Below are positions 25,852-34,356 of a stretch of DNA of 64,000 nucleotides, piece after piece (positions within the stretch are counted from its first letter, which is position 1; every line of letters begins with the position of its first letter). The DNA comes from Pseudodesulfovibrio nedwellii (lineage in GTDB: Bacteria > Desulfobacterota > Desulfovibrionia > Desulfovibrionales > Desulfovibrionaceae). Location: NCBI RefSeq assembly GCF_027923765.1, contig NZ_AP026709.1:1049501-1113500 (forward strand), in the 5' to 3' direction. Below the pieces are notes generated by a model. It made no database searches. It saw nothing but the letters and a program-made list of their open reading frames with translations, and was not told where the DNA came from. The position numbers and the translations under genes were made by a program.

Positions 25852-26397
25852 TTAACCCTCCACCTCGGCGGCGACGGGCCACCAGCGTTTACCGGTGATC
25901 AGACGCTGCAACTCGAAGAACCCTTCAAGCAGACCTTCCGGTCTCGGAGGACAACCCGGAACATAGACATCAACGGGAATCAGCGTATCCACGCCTTCGA
26001 CTACATTATAGTTATCCTTAATCTTGAAGGGACCGCCGGAAATGGCACAGTTACCCATGGCAATGACCCACTTGGGTCCGGGCATCTGCTCGTACAGCCT
26101 TACTACGGCCGGCGCCATCTTCTTGGTCACGGTGCCTGCGACGATCATGACATCAGCCTGACGCGGTGAGGGTCTAAAAACCTCCGCCCCGAACCGGGCC
26201 ATGTCGAATCGAGCCATACCGGCAGCCATCATTTCGATAGCACAGCACGCAAGTCCGAATGTCATGGGCCACAAGGACATAGATCGACAAACGTCGAAAA
26301 GGTCCTGCGCCAATTGAAGATTGACGATGGGCGGCTCCATATAATGGTTGCCCGTCGTCAAAAAGTCCTTGGGAACTACTGAATCCTGCGCGGCCAT
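25852..26397 (-). CDS. nuoB: NADH-quinone oxidoreductase-like subunit B
   Basis: PSST-type subunit (181 aa) holding the terminal cluster N2. Ligand motifs are intact: GLACCAIEM with the paired cysteines, [10 protein letters not shown] and [10 protein letters not shown]. The ATG at 26397 has AGGGG upstream and lies inside the end of nuoA (22-bp overlap). A longer reading to 26481 is antisense-free but overlaps nuoA and lacks family similarity. Confidence 0.95.
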   Translation of the reverse strand: MAAQDSVVPKDFLTTGNHYMEPPIVNLQLAQDLFDVCRSMSLWPMTFGLACCAIEMMAAGMARFDMARFGAEVFRPSPRQADVMIVAGTVTKKMAPAVVRLYEQMPGPKWVIAMGNCAISGGPFKIKDNYNVVEGVDTLIPVDVYVPGCPPRPEGLLEGFFELQRLITGKRWWPVAAEVEG

Positions 26398-26753
26398 GTA
26401 AACACCCCTTTCGCCCAAAAATAGATGACGGAAAGAATAAGGAAGAACAGGAAGATGAACAACTTTACAAATGGAACCCATCCTTCGGCGTCAGCGTACG
26501 CCGTAGAAACCGGAAACAAGTAAAGGACATCTACGTCGAAAGCGAGGAATATCAAGGCATATACATAATAAGATACACCCCACCTCGCCCACGAACTACC
26601 GTAAGGGACCATGCCACATTCATATGGCATACCAACGTCCCCGCCCCGCGCTTTGGGAGCGAACAGCACTGCGAGAATCAAAGGCCCGACGGCAAAGAGT
26701 AGTCCGCCAAGCAAAAACAGTATGATTGCAAAATGCAGCCAGTCGAAAACCAT
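26376..26753 (-). CDS. nuoA: NADH-quinone oxidoreductase-like subunit A
   Basis: Three-helix membrane subunit of complex I, 125 aa, with the conserved loop [17 protein letters not shown] and [27 protein letters not shown] TM2 start (both acidic residues of FDVD present). First gene of the 13-gene operon; AAGGAT lies 6-7 nt before the ATG. No clear promoter was identified upstream, although a TTGACT occurs about 95 nt before the start. Confidence 0.95.
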   Translation of the reverse strand: MVFDWLHFAIILFLLGGLLFAVGPLILAVLFAPKARGGDVGMPYECGMVPYGSSWARWGVSYYVYALIFLAFDVDVLYLFPVSTAYADAEGWVPFVKLFIFLFFLILSVIYFWAKGVFTWPRRIQ

Positions 26754-26974
26754 ACCCCATCCTTTGGCTTTAAATTTGCGAAAACCCTAAAACAAAACAT
26801 TTTTCAAGGGTTACCGAGTTCCATGCCCCGAAAAAAGGCCTAAGTCAAGCACATTGCTCTTTTTTTCGCGAAAGACTTGTACTCTAAGTATATAATTTCC
26901 TTGAATCTGATTCTGATACAAAAAAAAGGGGAATGCAGACCAACTTACAATTATTCAACGCCCAAAAAAGCCAC

Positions 26975-27006
26975 AAAAAAGGCGCCTTGCCTATGCAAGA
27001 CGCCTT
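26975..27006 (-). terminator. terminator of the comB-diguanylate cyclase unit
   Basis: An outer stem AAGGCG / CGCCTT and an inner stem TTGC / GCAA form an interrupted hairpin; on the minus strand it is followed by a run of six T. It lies 28 bp after the diguanylate cyclase stop. The rest of 26754-27033 holds the nuo leader and no gene. Confidence 0.65.
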
Positions 27007-27033
27007 ACCAAATCAAAAAAAACCAAAAAAGAT

Positions 27034-28371
27034 CTACTTTAACTTTATTGAATCGATGAATGTTCCGAACTTTTCACGACCCTTCTTTTTCGCACCATAC
27101 ATGGCGGCGTCCGCTCGACTGATAAGTGAAACACTATCCTTACCGTCAGTGGGATAAAAACTGATCCCGATAGTCGCCCCCACATGAATCTCTTGCCCTT
27201 GAAGAATAAACGGCTTGTCCATCTCTTCCAGCAAGCTACGAGTCACAGCAATTGCACTTTCTTCGTCAACAATGCCTGCGAGCAATACGCCAAACTCATC
27301 GCCACCCAAGCGCGCCAAGGTGTCTGATTTTCGAATTCTCAAATCAAGTCGTTGTGCAACCATTCGCAACAAATCGTCACCCATTTGATGCCCGAAAGTG
27401 TCATTTACCTTCTTAAACTCATTGAGATCAATAAATAATACCGCCACAATCTGATCATACCGCTTGGCAATAGCCAAAGCATGTTCCAGTCTGTCAAAAA
27501 ATTTATGCCGATTGGCTATACCGGTCAGACTGTCCACTGTCGCCAGATGCTTCAATTCAAGTTCAGTCGTTTTCTTGTCAGTGATATCCTCAAGGACACC
27601 TTCGATAAAATCATCCCAATCATCCGAAGAAACAATGCGGGAACTCTCCGAGCACCAAATAATCTCACCATTTTTTTTACGAACCTGATACTCAAAACCG
27701 GACACAACGCCATTTTTCTCAAGAGAGGCTACATATGCCTTCTGCTCGTCAGAATCAGCCATCATATCCACATGTAATCGAGGTTTGCCAATAATTTCCT
27801 GAGCGTTCTCATATCCAAGGATGCGGACCATAGCGGGATTAACTTCCAAATATTCACCTTCCGGTGTACATTGAAAAATCCCTTCCACCACGCGTTCAAA
27901 AATCAACCGATATTTTTCTTCTGCCTGACGCAGAGCCACCTCGGTTTTCCGATGAAGTTCGACAGCTTTTTCAAGCTCAACTTTCTGCTCATGCATTTTC
28001 AGAAATGCCTGCACCTTGCTGGTGAGAATCTGTACATCCACTGGTCGGAACAAATAATCCACTGCCCCAGTTTCATAACCTTGACGAACATTTTCCTCGT
28101 CCTGAAATATGGCGGTAATGAAAATGATGGGAACGTGCCGCCCTCGCTCATAATCCTTGATTCGGGCTGCTGCCTCATATCCGTTCATGCCGGGCATTTG
28201 AATATCAAGCAAAATCAAAGCAAAGTCATAGGACTTGACCAACGAGACAGCTTCCATGCCGCTTTCGGCCTTGACCACTTCGCAGCCGATATCCCGCAGC
28301 ATATGCTCTAGCAAAGCTAAGTTGGTCGGAGAATCATCGACAATAAGGACTTTCTGCAAAATATCACTCAT
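27034..28371 (-). CDS. response regulator with PAS and GGDEF domains (diguanylate cyclase)
   Basis: Cytoplasmic signalling protein, about 445 aa, predicted to make c-di-GMP. Receiver domain at about 5-122 (DD at 12-13, phosphoacceptor D56 in LLDIQMP), a coiled-coil linker, a PAS domain at about 150-275 (RLIFERVVEGIFQCTPEGEY, then EYQVRKKNGEIIWCSES) and a GGDEF domain at about 285-445 with intact RLGGDEFG. An RKSD inhibitory site lies five residues before GGDEF, so product feedback is likely. The ATG at 28371 has AGGATG just upstream. It lies 8 bp after comB. Confidence 0.93.
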   Translation of the reverse strand: MSDILQKVLIVDDSPTNLALLEHMLRDIGCEVVKAESGMEAVSLVKSYDFALILLDIQMPGMNGYEAAARIKDYERGRHVPIIFITAIFQDEENVRQGYETGAVDYLFRPVDVQILTSKVQAFLKMHEQKVELEKAVELHRKTEVALRQAEEKYRLIFERVVEGIFQCTPEGEYLEVNPAMVRILGYENAQEIIGKPRLHVDMMADSDEQKAYVASLEKNGVVSGFEYQVRKKNGEIIWCSESSRIVSSDDWDDFIEGVLEDITDKKTTELELKHLATVDSLTGIANRHKFFDRLEHALAIAKRYDQIVAVLFIDLNEFKKVNDTFGHQMGDDLLRMVAQRLDLRIRKSDTLARLGGDEFGVLLAGIVDEESAIAVTRSLLEEMDKPFILQGQEIHVGATIGISFYPTDGKDSVSLISRADAAMYGAKKKGREKFGTFIDSIKLK

Positions 28372-28379
28372 ACGACATC

Positions 28380-29090
28380 CTATGCCTTTTCTCCGCAATC
28401 GACATTTATTTTCTGCAACCGTACGCATCCTTCACGAACAACTTCGGCCTTGAGCACGAAGTCGAACCTGTCCAGATCCATACACAGCTCAAAATCAGAT
28501 TCAGGAGCATCCGATCTATCGTCATCAAAAAATTTCTGTGCGCTATCCACGCCGGCCAGAAAGGACTTAAGCGTCTTGAAACTATTGGGATAATCTTCCA
28601 GTTCATTTTTGATGTACATGGCACACATCATGTCTTCCTGTGCCCGCATGGTGCCGCCAGTACCCATGGCAACCAACGTGACAACTTCTGGTTCCCGACT
28701 ACGAATATATTCCACGACAGCGGCCGTATTGACAAAAGAGCCGATAATAACCTCGTCTCCTTTTTCGCAGGCAGCGACAACACCTCGTGTCCCCGCGTTG
28801 GTCGAATGGACAAATGTCTCTGAGGAGAGATCCATATTTTCAAAAAGGGTTGGTGAGTTCCCGTAATCAAAATCCGTGACCGGTACCCCTCGCTGCTCTC
28901 CGACAACCTTACCGCCCTGAGTTGCAGCAATCTCACGAGCCAACTCAAGGCCATCGGTCATCAGATACTCCCGAACACCGCTATTCACCGCAAAATATCC
29001 GACCGTACTCGACCGGAAAACATCGATGACAACGACCAGCCCTTTGGCTCTCCGCATTCCACCCAGACATTCGACAACATTTACTATCAT
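28380..29090 (-). CDS. comB: ComB-family 2-phosphosulfolactate phosphatase
   Basis: A 236-aa member of the ComB family, which removes phosphate from 2-phosphosulfolactate in the coenzyme M pathway of methanogens and also occurs widely in bacteria. Visible motifs: VVIDVFRSSTV near 20-30, GEQRGVPV, DYGNSP, HSTNAGTRG and MGTGGTMRAQEDMMCA. No comA or comC is in the window, so the bacterial substrate is uncertain. It is cotranscribed with the diguanylate cyclase by position. Confidence 0.85.
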   Translation of the reverse strand: MIVNVVECLGGMRRAKGLVVVIDVFRSSTVGYFAVNSGVREYLMTDGLELAREIAATQGGKVVGEQRGVPVTDFDYGNSPTLFENMDLSSETFVHSTNAGTRGVVAACEKGDEVIIGSFVNTAAVVEYIRSREPEVVTLVAMGTGGTMRAQEDMMCAMYIKNELEDYPNSFKTLKSFLAGVDSAQKFFDDDRSDAPESDFELCMDLDRFDFVLKAEVVREGCVRLQKINVDCGEKA

Positions 29091-29230
29091 TATTTATACC
29101 TGCCATAATTCTATAATCAGGGACGTTTTTTTCACATGCCTGTCGATGTCACGTCAACTGTTTGCACAATTTAATTTATTTACGCACAAAATCAATACAG
29201 GGAATACTCCTCACGAAAAACCTACTCCCA

Positions 29231-29259
29231 TTGACGAACGAAGCTTGTCATTGTAACCC
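29231..29259 (+). promoter_or_regulatory. weak candidate promoter for a leaderless mRNA
   Basis: TTGACG (29231-29236), 17 bp, TAACCC (29254-29259), then 7 nt to the ATG of the epimerase gene, which has no Shine-Dalgarno. The -10 is poor; listed because the spacing matches the trkH and ferredoxin cases. Confidence 0.25.
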
Positions 29260-29266
29260 ACTGATC

Positions 29267-30217
29267 ATGAAGAAAAAACGTGTGCTCGTCACTGGTGGCT
29301 CTGGATTTCTCGGTTCGCATCTTTGCGAACGCCTGCTCGAAATGGGCCATGAAGTCCTCTGCCTAGACAACTTTTTTACAGGAAGTAAGGCCAACATCCT
29401 GCACCTGATCGACAATCCTTATTTCGAGATCATCCGCCACGATGTAACTTTCCCTTTATATGTCGAAGTCGACGAGATATTCAATCTCGCCTGTCCGGCC
29501 TCTCCTATCCACTATCAATTCGACCCGGTACAGACCACCAAGACAAGTGTTCATGGTGCTATCAACATGCTTGGGCTGGCTAAAAGAATCAAAGCCAAGA
29601 TTTTCCAAGCATCTACGAGTGAAGTTTACGGCGACCCACAAATACATCCACAACCGGAAAGCTATTGGGGCAACGTTAACCCTCACGGCATCCGTTCCTG
29701 CTATGACGAAGGTAAACGGTGTGCCGAAACACTTTTCTTCGATTACAACCGTCAACATAGCCTTCGCATCAAGGTTGGACGCATATTTAACACCTATGGC
29801 CCCCGCATGGCTATGAACGACGGACGAGTTGTTTCCAACTTTGTTGTTCAAGCCCTGCTCGGTGAAGATATCACAGTGTATGGCAATGGCGGACAAACCC
29901 GCAGTTTCTGCTATGTTGATGATCTGGTGAACGGCATCATTCGCTTCATGGAAGAAACTCCAGACGAGTTCACCGGCCCCATGAACTTGGGCAACCCCGA
30001 TGAATTCACTATTCTGGAATTGGCCGAAACAGTCATTGAAATGGCCGGATCAAAATCAAAAATCGTGTACAAGTCTCTCCCCGCAGACGACCCCATGCAG
30101 CGCCGTCCTGACATCAGCCTTGCTAAAAATGCCATTAATTGGGAACCGAAAATCAAACTCAGAACCGGCTTAGTAAAGACCATAGAATATTTCGACAACC
30201 ATCTGAAGTCGTTATAA
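29267..30217 (+). CDS. UDP-glucuronate decarboxylase (UDP-xylose synthase-like)
   Basis: Short-chain dehydrogenase-type sugar nucleotide enzyme, 316 aa, that converts UDP-glucuronate to UDP-xylose or its 4-keto intermediate in the cytoplasm. NAD motif [11 protein letters not shown] (8-18), STSEVYGDP, and the catalytic Y-x3-K as [25 protein letters not shown] and [19 protein letters not shown] are typical of the Uxs subgroup. The start at 29267 is chosen because residues 1-10 ([10 protein letters not shown]) begin the Rossmann fold; 35 more upstream codons read as unrelated sequence. It may supply pentose units for envelope glycans together with GalU at 48 kb. Confidence 0.88.
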   Translation: MKKKRVLVTGGSGFLGSHLCERLLEMGHEVLCLDNFFTGSKANILHLIDNPYFEIIRHDVTFPLYVEVDEIFNLACPASPIHYQFDPVQTTKTSVHGAINMLGLAKRIKAKIFQASTSEVYGDPQIHPQPESYWGNVNPHGIRSCYDEGKRCAETLFFDYNRQHSLRIKVGRIFNTYGPRMAMNDGRVVSNFVVQALLGEDITVYGNGGQTRSFCYVDDLVNGIIRFMEETPDEFTGPMNLGNPDEFTILELAETVIEMAGSKSKIVYKSLPADDPMQRRPDISLAKNAINWEPKIKLRTGLVKTIEYFDNHLKSL

Positions 30218-30225
30218 GAAGAATC

Positions 30226-30257
30226 AAAAAGGCCGGGGCATATGCCCCGGCCTTTTT
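30226..30257. terminator. bidirectional terminator between convergent genes
   Basis: GGCCGGGGC-ATAT-GCCCCGGCC, a perfect 9-bp GC-rich stem flanked by A5 on the left and T5 on the right, so it can stop transcription from both sides. It lies between the decarboxylase and glycosyltransferase stops. Confidence 0.93.
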
Positions 30258-30275
30258 GATTCTCTCAATCTGCGT

Positions 30276-31409
30276 TTATTTCCCAACAAGACGATTCTCA
30301 ATCATCTCTATAAATGGCTCCAGCCCAGACACAACATCTTCGGGCCACTCCAATGGGCCAGGACGTTCTTCACCCGACACTTGCAAAACAAGCTCTGCCA
30401 TGGCCGGAACATCCGCAGGGTCAGGAAATATCCACCTCTCCGGCAGAAAGTATGCACTCCCGTTCAAACGGCTGGATAACGACTTACATCCACAGGCCAT
30501 GGCTTCAAGCACAGCATTCGAACAGGCATCATAAAATGTCGCCAAAATAAATATGTCAGCAGCTCGATAAAAAGCAGGCATATCATCCACACGGCCCAAA
30601 AAGCGAACTCTGTGCTCAACACCAAACTCTTTTGCCTGACGTATATATTTATCAGGATTTCTACCTCCGGCTACGTGCAGGACAAAATTTTCGGGAAGCC
30701 GTGCCAACATAGCAACCAAATGACGAACTCCCTTGAGAGCAAAGTTGGTGGCAGCCGTGGCAATAACCACCTGATCATCCTTGATACCAAAGGCCGACCG
30801 CAATCGCAGCCGCTCTTGCTCTCCAAGCGGAGAGAACCGGGATAGATCCGGCCGATTATATACAATGTCGATGTCCGTCACGTTCAAATGAGGGTGTGCC
30901 TCAACAATCCAATCCCGTACAAGATGAGATACGGCGATTATACACGGTGTCCGCCGCATACGCACCTTGTCGAGGCAATGAATGGCCCAGTTCGCTGGTG
31001 AACATCTTCGACGCAACATCTTGAAGGATCGGGCAAAGCCTTTGGGCCACGCTTGCTTGGAAAGTTCCCAGAACTTGGACTGCGGCCCACCACCTATACG
31101 CAGAATATCCTGACTGACCGTCTTTCCCATCCCAAACACGAGATCGTAATCACCCTTTTTCAAAGCTTTCTCAGCGGCATACGCAAACCACAGTACTTTG
31201 ACGAATCGAAATACGCCGAATCGCCCCAACACAATAGGAGTAACCCCTTCCGGCGGTTCTCCATCACATCGTGCACATATAAAATCCACGTCATGCCCAC
31301 GTTTGGCCAAGGCCTCACTCAAACGCCAGGCAAAGGCCTCAGCCCCGCCATAATGGCTCAATTTGGGCATGGTTACGGCCAATCGTGCTTTTTTTGAAAT
31401 ATCTGTCAT
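30276..31409 (-). CDS. glycosyltransferase family 4 (GT-B)
   Basis: A 377-aa GT-B enzyme with N-terminal PKLSHYGGAEAFAWRLSEALAKRGHDV and a C-terminal GT4 nucleotide-sugar site: VRFLGRVDDMPAFYRAADIFILATFYDACSNAVLEAMACG (motif E-x-F-x-N-x-L-EAMACG variant). It resembles WaaG/RfaG-type heptose or core glucosyltransferases of lipopolysaccharide. The start at 31409 is chosen because the fold begins right after it; an 28-codon upstream extension reads into the divergent PAP2 leader. It probably acts at the inner face of the cytoplasmic membrane on lipid A core or glycolipid. Confidence 0.88.
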   Translation of the reverse strand: MTDISKKARLAVTMPKLSHYGGAEAFAWRLSEALAKRGHDVDFICARCDGEPPEGVTPIVLGRFGVFRFVKVLWFAYAAEKALKKGDYDLVFGMGKTVSQDILRIGGGPQSKFWELSKQAWPKGFARSFKMLRRRCSPANWAIHCLDKVRMRRTPCIIAVSHLVRDWIVEAHPHLNVTDIDIVYNRPDLSRFSPLGEQERLRLRSAFGIKDDQVVIATAATNFALKGVRHLVAMLARLPENFVLHVAGGRNPDKYIRQAKEFGVEHRVRFLGRVDDMPAFYRAADIFILATFYDACSNAVLEAMACGCKSLSSRLNGSAYFLPERWIFPDPADVPAMAELVLQVSGEERPGPLEWPEDVVSGLEPFIEMIENRLVGK

Positions 31410-31505
31410 ATTTTTTTTTGTCCGATTTTCGCCGGTTTGACAACCGGCACGATTGCCCCGTGGGACAAAGCAGGCTATAAATTCAAAAAACACAACGGGA
31501 GCATC

Positions 31506-32102
31506 ATGTTTTTTTCCACTTTACCCATTGATCTCAATCTGTTTCTTCTCATCAACCAGCATTGGCGACTGAATATTCTTGACATAATCATGCCAATTCT
31601 TTCTTCCATGCCGGTGCTGCTGACTGCTTTAGGAATCTCGCTTGCATGGGCCATTTTCAAAGGCGGCAGGAAACAGATCATATATTTTCTCATTCTATTC
31701 GCAGGAATGGGGCTTGCTGACTTCTCAACAAAAATTATCAAAGATGAAGTCGGCAGAGTCCGTCCTCTCAATGCCGTAGCAGAGACCTTTTTTGTCGAAG
31801 ACGGAAGATGGCAGACCCGGCCATCCGACTTTGTCCAGACCAAGGAACACGGCACCTCATATGCGTCAGCCCATTGTGCCAACACCATGAGCCTTGCTTT
31901 GCTCTCCATACTTCTGTGGCCTGCACTCAAAAAATGGCCATTGTTTCTCCCGCTCGCAGTAGGATATTCCCGCGTCTATCTCGGTAAACATTACCCCACT
32001 GACGTTCTGGCAGGATGGCTTACAGGTGTCGTCGTTGCCGGGGTTATCTGGCTTCTTTGGAAAGAGCTGGAGCGGCGGTACATGCCGCCCGATCCGATCT
32101 AA
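31506..32102 (+). CDS. PAP2-family membrane phosphatase
   Basis: A 198-aa integral membrane phosphatase of the PAP2 superfamily. The three signature motifs are present: KIIKDEVGRVRPL (K-x6-RP type), SYASAHCANT (PSGH-like with Ala at the first position) and SRVYLGKHYPTDVLAG (SR-x5-H-x3-D). Candidates are undecaprenyl pyrophosphate phosphatase or lipid A phosphatase activity on the periplasmic side. GGGAG lies about 6 nt before the ATG. It shares the last bases of its stop with the convergent VTT protein gene. Confidence 0.9.
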   Translation: MFFSTLPIDLNLFLLINQHWRLNILDIIMPILSSMPVLLTALGISLAWAIFKGGRKQIIYFLILFAGMGLADFSTKIIKDEVGRVRPLNAVAETFFVEDGRWQTRPSDFVQTKEHGTSYASAHCANTMSLALLSILLWPALKKWPLFLPLAVGYSRVYLGKHYPTDVLAGWLTGVVVAGVIWLLWKELERRYMPPDPI

Positions 32103-32815
32103 TCTTCCGACTCGACCAAAGACTTCGCCTCTTTTCTGTACCGGTTGTAGACACGAATTCCCAACCACCCGGACACAGCGAAAAGTACAACACTCATCCC
32201 CACAGACAACGCCACGCCCATGGTGGACTCTCTGTTCATGCCCGATCCGAACAGGGCAAAGATGAAATTCTGCGGGATATATCCCAATGTAGAACCAAGG
32301 ATAAACGGCATCAGGGGAATGGAGCTGACCCCGGCTGCAAGATTGGTGATCAAATTGCTGCCCAAAGGAAATAGTCGAATTGCCAGCGCGGTATTGAACG
32401 GCTCATGTTGCAAAAAGCTGTTCACTTTGCCTATCCGATGCCCCAATTTGCGCTGCACCAACTCCCGGCCTCCCATACGAGCATAAAGAGCCGCAATAGC
32501 ACACCCCAACCCGGAGCCGACTGTGGCAAGCAGTGTTCCACTGAAGGCTCCGAAGGCAAAACCACCGAGAAAACCGACAAGCTGTCGAGGCAGTCCCACA
32601 GCCGTAAAAGCCGCACCGACTCCTAAAAAAATGACTATGGAAAGTGGTCCATTGCCGAGCACATGATCATTGAACCATTGCGTATTTGAAAGCATGTCAC
32701 CCAGACCAACGGCCCGAGAAAGATACACGGCCAGTCCGAGCCCAGCCAACATCACCAGTCCCTTTGCCAGAGACTTCATGCTTTTCATTGTAGAATTACT
32801 ATTTTCTTTGGTCAT
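32099..32815 (-). CDS. TVP38/TMEM64 (VTT/DedA-type) membrane protein
   Basis: A 238-aa membrane protein with five to six hydrophobic segments and the VTT (SNARE-associated) domain: GLPRQLVGFLGGFAFGAFSGTLLATVGSGLGCAIAALYAR and the later AIRLFPLGSNLITNLAAGVSSIPLMPFILGSTLGYIPQNF. VTT/DedA proteins act as lipid scramblases or undecaprenyl phosphate translocases in studied cases. The start at 32815 overlaps the upstream LAB_N gene by 17 bp; an internal ATG at 32788 is an alternative. The setting beside PAP2, LAB_N and GT2 genes supports a lipid-carrier role. Confidence 0.87.
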   Translation of the reverse strand: MTKENSNSTMKSMKSLAKGLVMLAGLGLAVYLSRAVGLGDMLSNTQWFNDHVLGNGPLSIVIFLGVGAAFTAVGLPRQLVGFLGGFAFGAFSGTLLATVGSGLGCAIAALYARMGGRELVQRKLGHRIGKVNSFLQHEPFNTALAIRLFPLGSNLITNLAAGVSSIPLMPFILGSTLGYIPQNFIFALFGSGMNRESTMGVALSVGMSVVLFAVSGWLGIRVYNRYRKEAKSLVESED

Positions 32816-33062
32816 CGCCTTGCCGTTGTAGCAAATGATAAATAGCCAGCAAACAAAGCTGACCGAGACAGAACAACGGATCACGCTGCACTATTCCATA
32901 AACGAACCCAGCCATACAGGATGCCACAAGCATTCCCGCGACTGAACGCGCCAAGGGTTGTACTCCTTTCCGCCACATCCGTAAAATAACGATTCGGACG
33001 AAAAAAGCCCCCTGCACAAAAACAACGAGGGCCAAGAGCCACCAATAGGCGGGCAGTTGCAT
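32799..33062 (-). CDS. LAB_N (lipid A biosynthesis N-terminal) domain protein
   Basis: An 87-aa protein with three membrane segments that matches the small LAB_N domain found before some lipid A disaccharide synthases and as separate protein beside GT2/PMT genes; FVYGIVQRDPLFCLGQLCLLAIYHL is the diagnostic C-terminal part. Start 3 bp after the GT2 gene and end inside the VTT gene, so one unit. Likely helps flip or modify a lipid-linked sugar. Confidence 0.8.
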   Translation of the reverse strand: MQLPAYWWLLALVVFVQGAFFVRIVILRMWRKGVQPLARSVAGMLVASCMAGFVYGIVQRDPLFCLGQLCLLAIYHLLQRQGDDQRK

Positions 33063-33065
33063 AGG

Positions 33066-33788
33066 CTACTTCTTCTCTTTCACCGTGAATTCGATATGCC
33101 GATTGATAAGCCACTTGACGCCGATCAAATCGTAAATGCCAGCCATGGCACGGTCCAAAGTACCATACTTTGACACCCCTGTAGCCCGTTCTCTATGGTT
33201 CACTTTCACTTCTCGAATAAGAACTCCCTGCATCTTCATAAGAATAGGGAAATACCGGTGCATATTTTTAAATCGAGGAAGTTTACGAAGAAGATCCGAA
33301 CGCATCACCTTAAGGGAACATCCAGTGTCATGCACGCCATCATCCATGATTCCATCGCGGATAGCATTAGCGATCTTCGAAGAGATACGCTTGATAAATG
33401 TATCCTTTCGCTTGGCACGCCAACCAATGACCATTTCACATCCATCACCAAACGCGGCCAACATATCTGGAATATCCGCAGGGTCATTTTGCAGATCGGC
33501 ATCCATGGTGACAACGATATCAGACTGCACTGCATCGAATCCAGCACAAAAGGCCGCCGACTGTCCACGGTTCTCAGCAAAGGCAACAAACCGGACTTCA
33601 TCGAAGTCGTCGGCCATTTTCTTTATAATAGAAAGACTGTTGTCGGTGCTGCAATCATCCACGAACACAGCCTCCCAAGGCCGTCCGGTGGCATCCGCTG
33701 CCGCCCGAATCTCCGCAAACAAAGATTGCAAGTTGTCCTGTTCATTAAAAACCGGCAGGACTACCGAAAATTTTTCTGTATTGTTCAT
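33066..33788 (-). CDS. glycosyltransferase family 2 (dolichol-phosphate mannosyltransferase-like)
   Basis: A 240-aa GT-A enzyme, soluble or peripheral, with SVVLPVFNEQDNL at the start, VFVDDCSTDNS, VTMDADLQNDPADIP (metal-binding DAD and the acceptor DLQ(N/H)xP motif) and NHRERATGVSKYG near the end. It resembles DPM1/ArnC-type enzymes that charge polyprenyl phosphate with a sugar. It begins at 33788; a longer frame to 33923 has no similarity. No Shine-Dalgarno is seen. It heads a unit GT2-LAB_N-VTT. Confidence 0.9.
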   Translation of the reverse strand: MNNTEKFSVVLPVFNEQDNLQSLFAEIRAAADATGRPWEAVFVDDCSTDNSLSIIKKMADDFDEVRFVAFAENRGQSAAFCAGFDAVQSDIVVTMDADLQNDPADIPDMLAAFGDGCEMVIGWRAKRKDTFIKRISSKIANAIRDGIMDDGVHDTGCSLKVMRSDLLRKLPRFKNMHRYFPILMKMQGVLIREVKVNHRERATGVSKYGTLDRAMAGIYDLIGVKWLINRHIEFTVKEKK

Positions 33789-33796
33789 AGGATGAT

Positions 33797-33825
33797 GATG
33801 TACGGAATTCGAAGGCGGTTGTAAA
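33797..33825 (-). promoter_or_regulatory. possible promoter for leaderless GT2 mRNA
   Basis: TTTACA (33820-33825), 17 bp, TACATC (33797-33802), then 8 nt to the ATG on the minus strand. The -35 is a 5/6 match and the -10 is weak. Confidence 0.4.
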
Positions 33826-33905
33826 CTTTTTGCTGGCCATTTCACCATCAACCACGAGCTTTTCTCAACTTTCCGGTTTTTTTTCGAATAATGAAGAAAT
33901 AGATG

Positions 33906-33934
33906 TTGACAAAAAGACACCATCCACCTAGAAC
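33906..33934 (+). promoter_or_regulatory. promoter of first initiator tRNA gene
   Basis: TTGACA (33906-33911), exactly 17 bp, TAGAAC (33929-33934), followed by a short leader before the tRNA at 33950. The same arrangement is repeated 181 bp downstream. Confidence 0.85.
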
Positions 33935-33949
33935 CTCTTTCTCACGTGT

Positions 33950-34026
<77 letters not shown>

Positions 34027-34034
34027 AGGAAATC

Positions 34035-34066
34035 AAAGGCTTACAGATTAATTCTGTAAGCCTTTT
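34035..34066 (+). terminator. terminator after tRNA-fMet copy 1
   Basis: A perfect 13-bp stem AAAGGCTTACAGA / TCTGTAAGCCTTT with a 5-nt loop runs into a T-rich tail. It lies 8 nt after the tRNA. Confidence 0.93.
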
Positions 34067-34086
34067 TCTTTTTATTTTATTTTCTG

Positions 34087-34115
34087 TTGACAAAAGTTCA
34101 GCAGCCACCTAGAAC
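34087..34115 (+). promoter_or_regulatory. promoter of second initiator tRNA gene
   Basis: TTGACA (34087-34092), 17 bp, TAGAAC (34110-34115). Same hexamers and spacing as copy 1, with a mostly different spacer sequence. Confidence 0.85.
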
Positions 34116-34130
34116 CTCTTTCTCACGTGT

Positions 34131-34207
<77 letters not shown>

Positions 34208-34216
34208 CAGAAAATC

Positions 34217-34252
34217 AAACGGTTACATCTTAATGGATGTGACCGTTTTTTC
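34217..34252 (+). terminator. terminator after tRNA-fMet copy 2
   Basis: AAACGGTTACATC pairs with GATGTGACCGTTT (one G-T pair) around a 6-nt loop and is followed by a T run. Confidence 0.9.
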
Positions 34253-34356
34253 TTTTTGTGACAAACGCAAACAAGGGCAAGCCCAAGCACTCACCCTCTC
34301 ATTAGCAACATTTCATGTCATGAAAACAATACTTATAAAAGAAGAGGCGCAATGCG

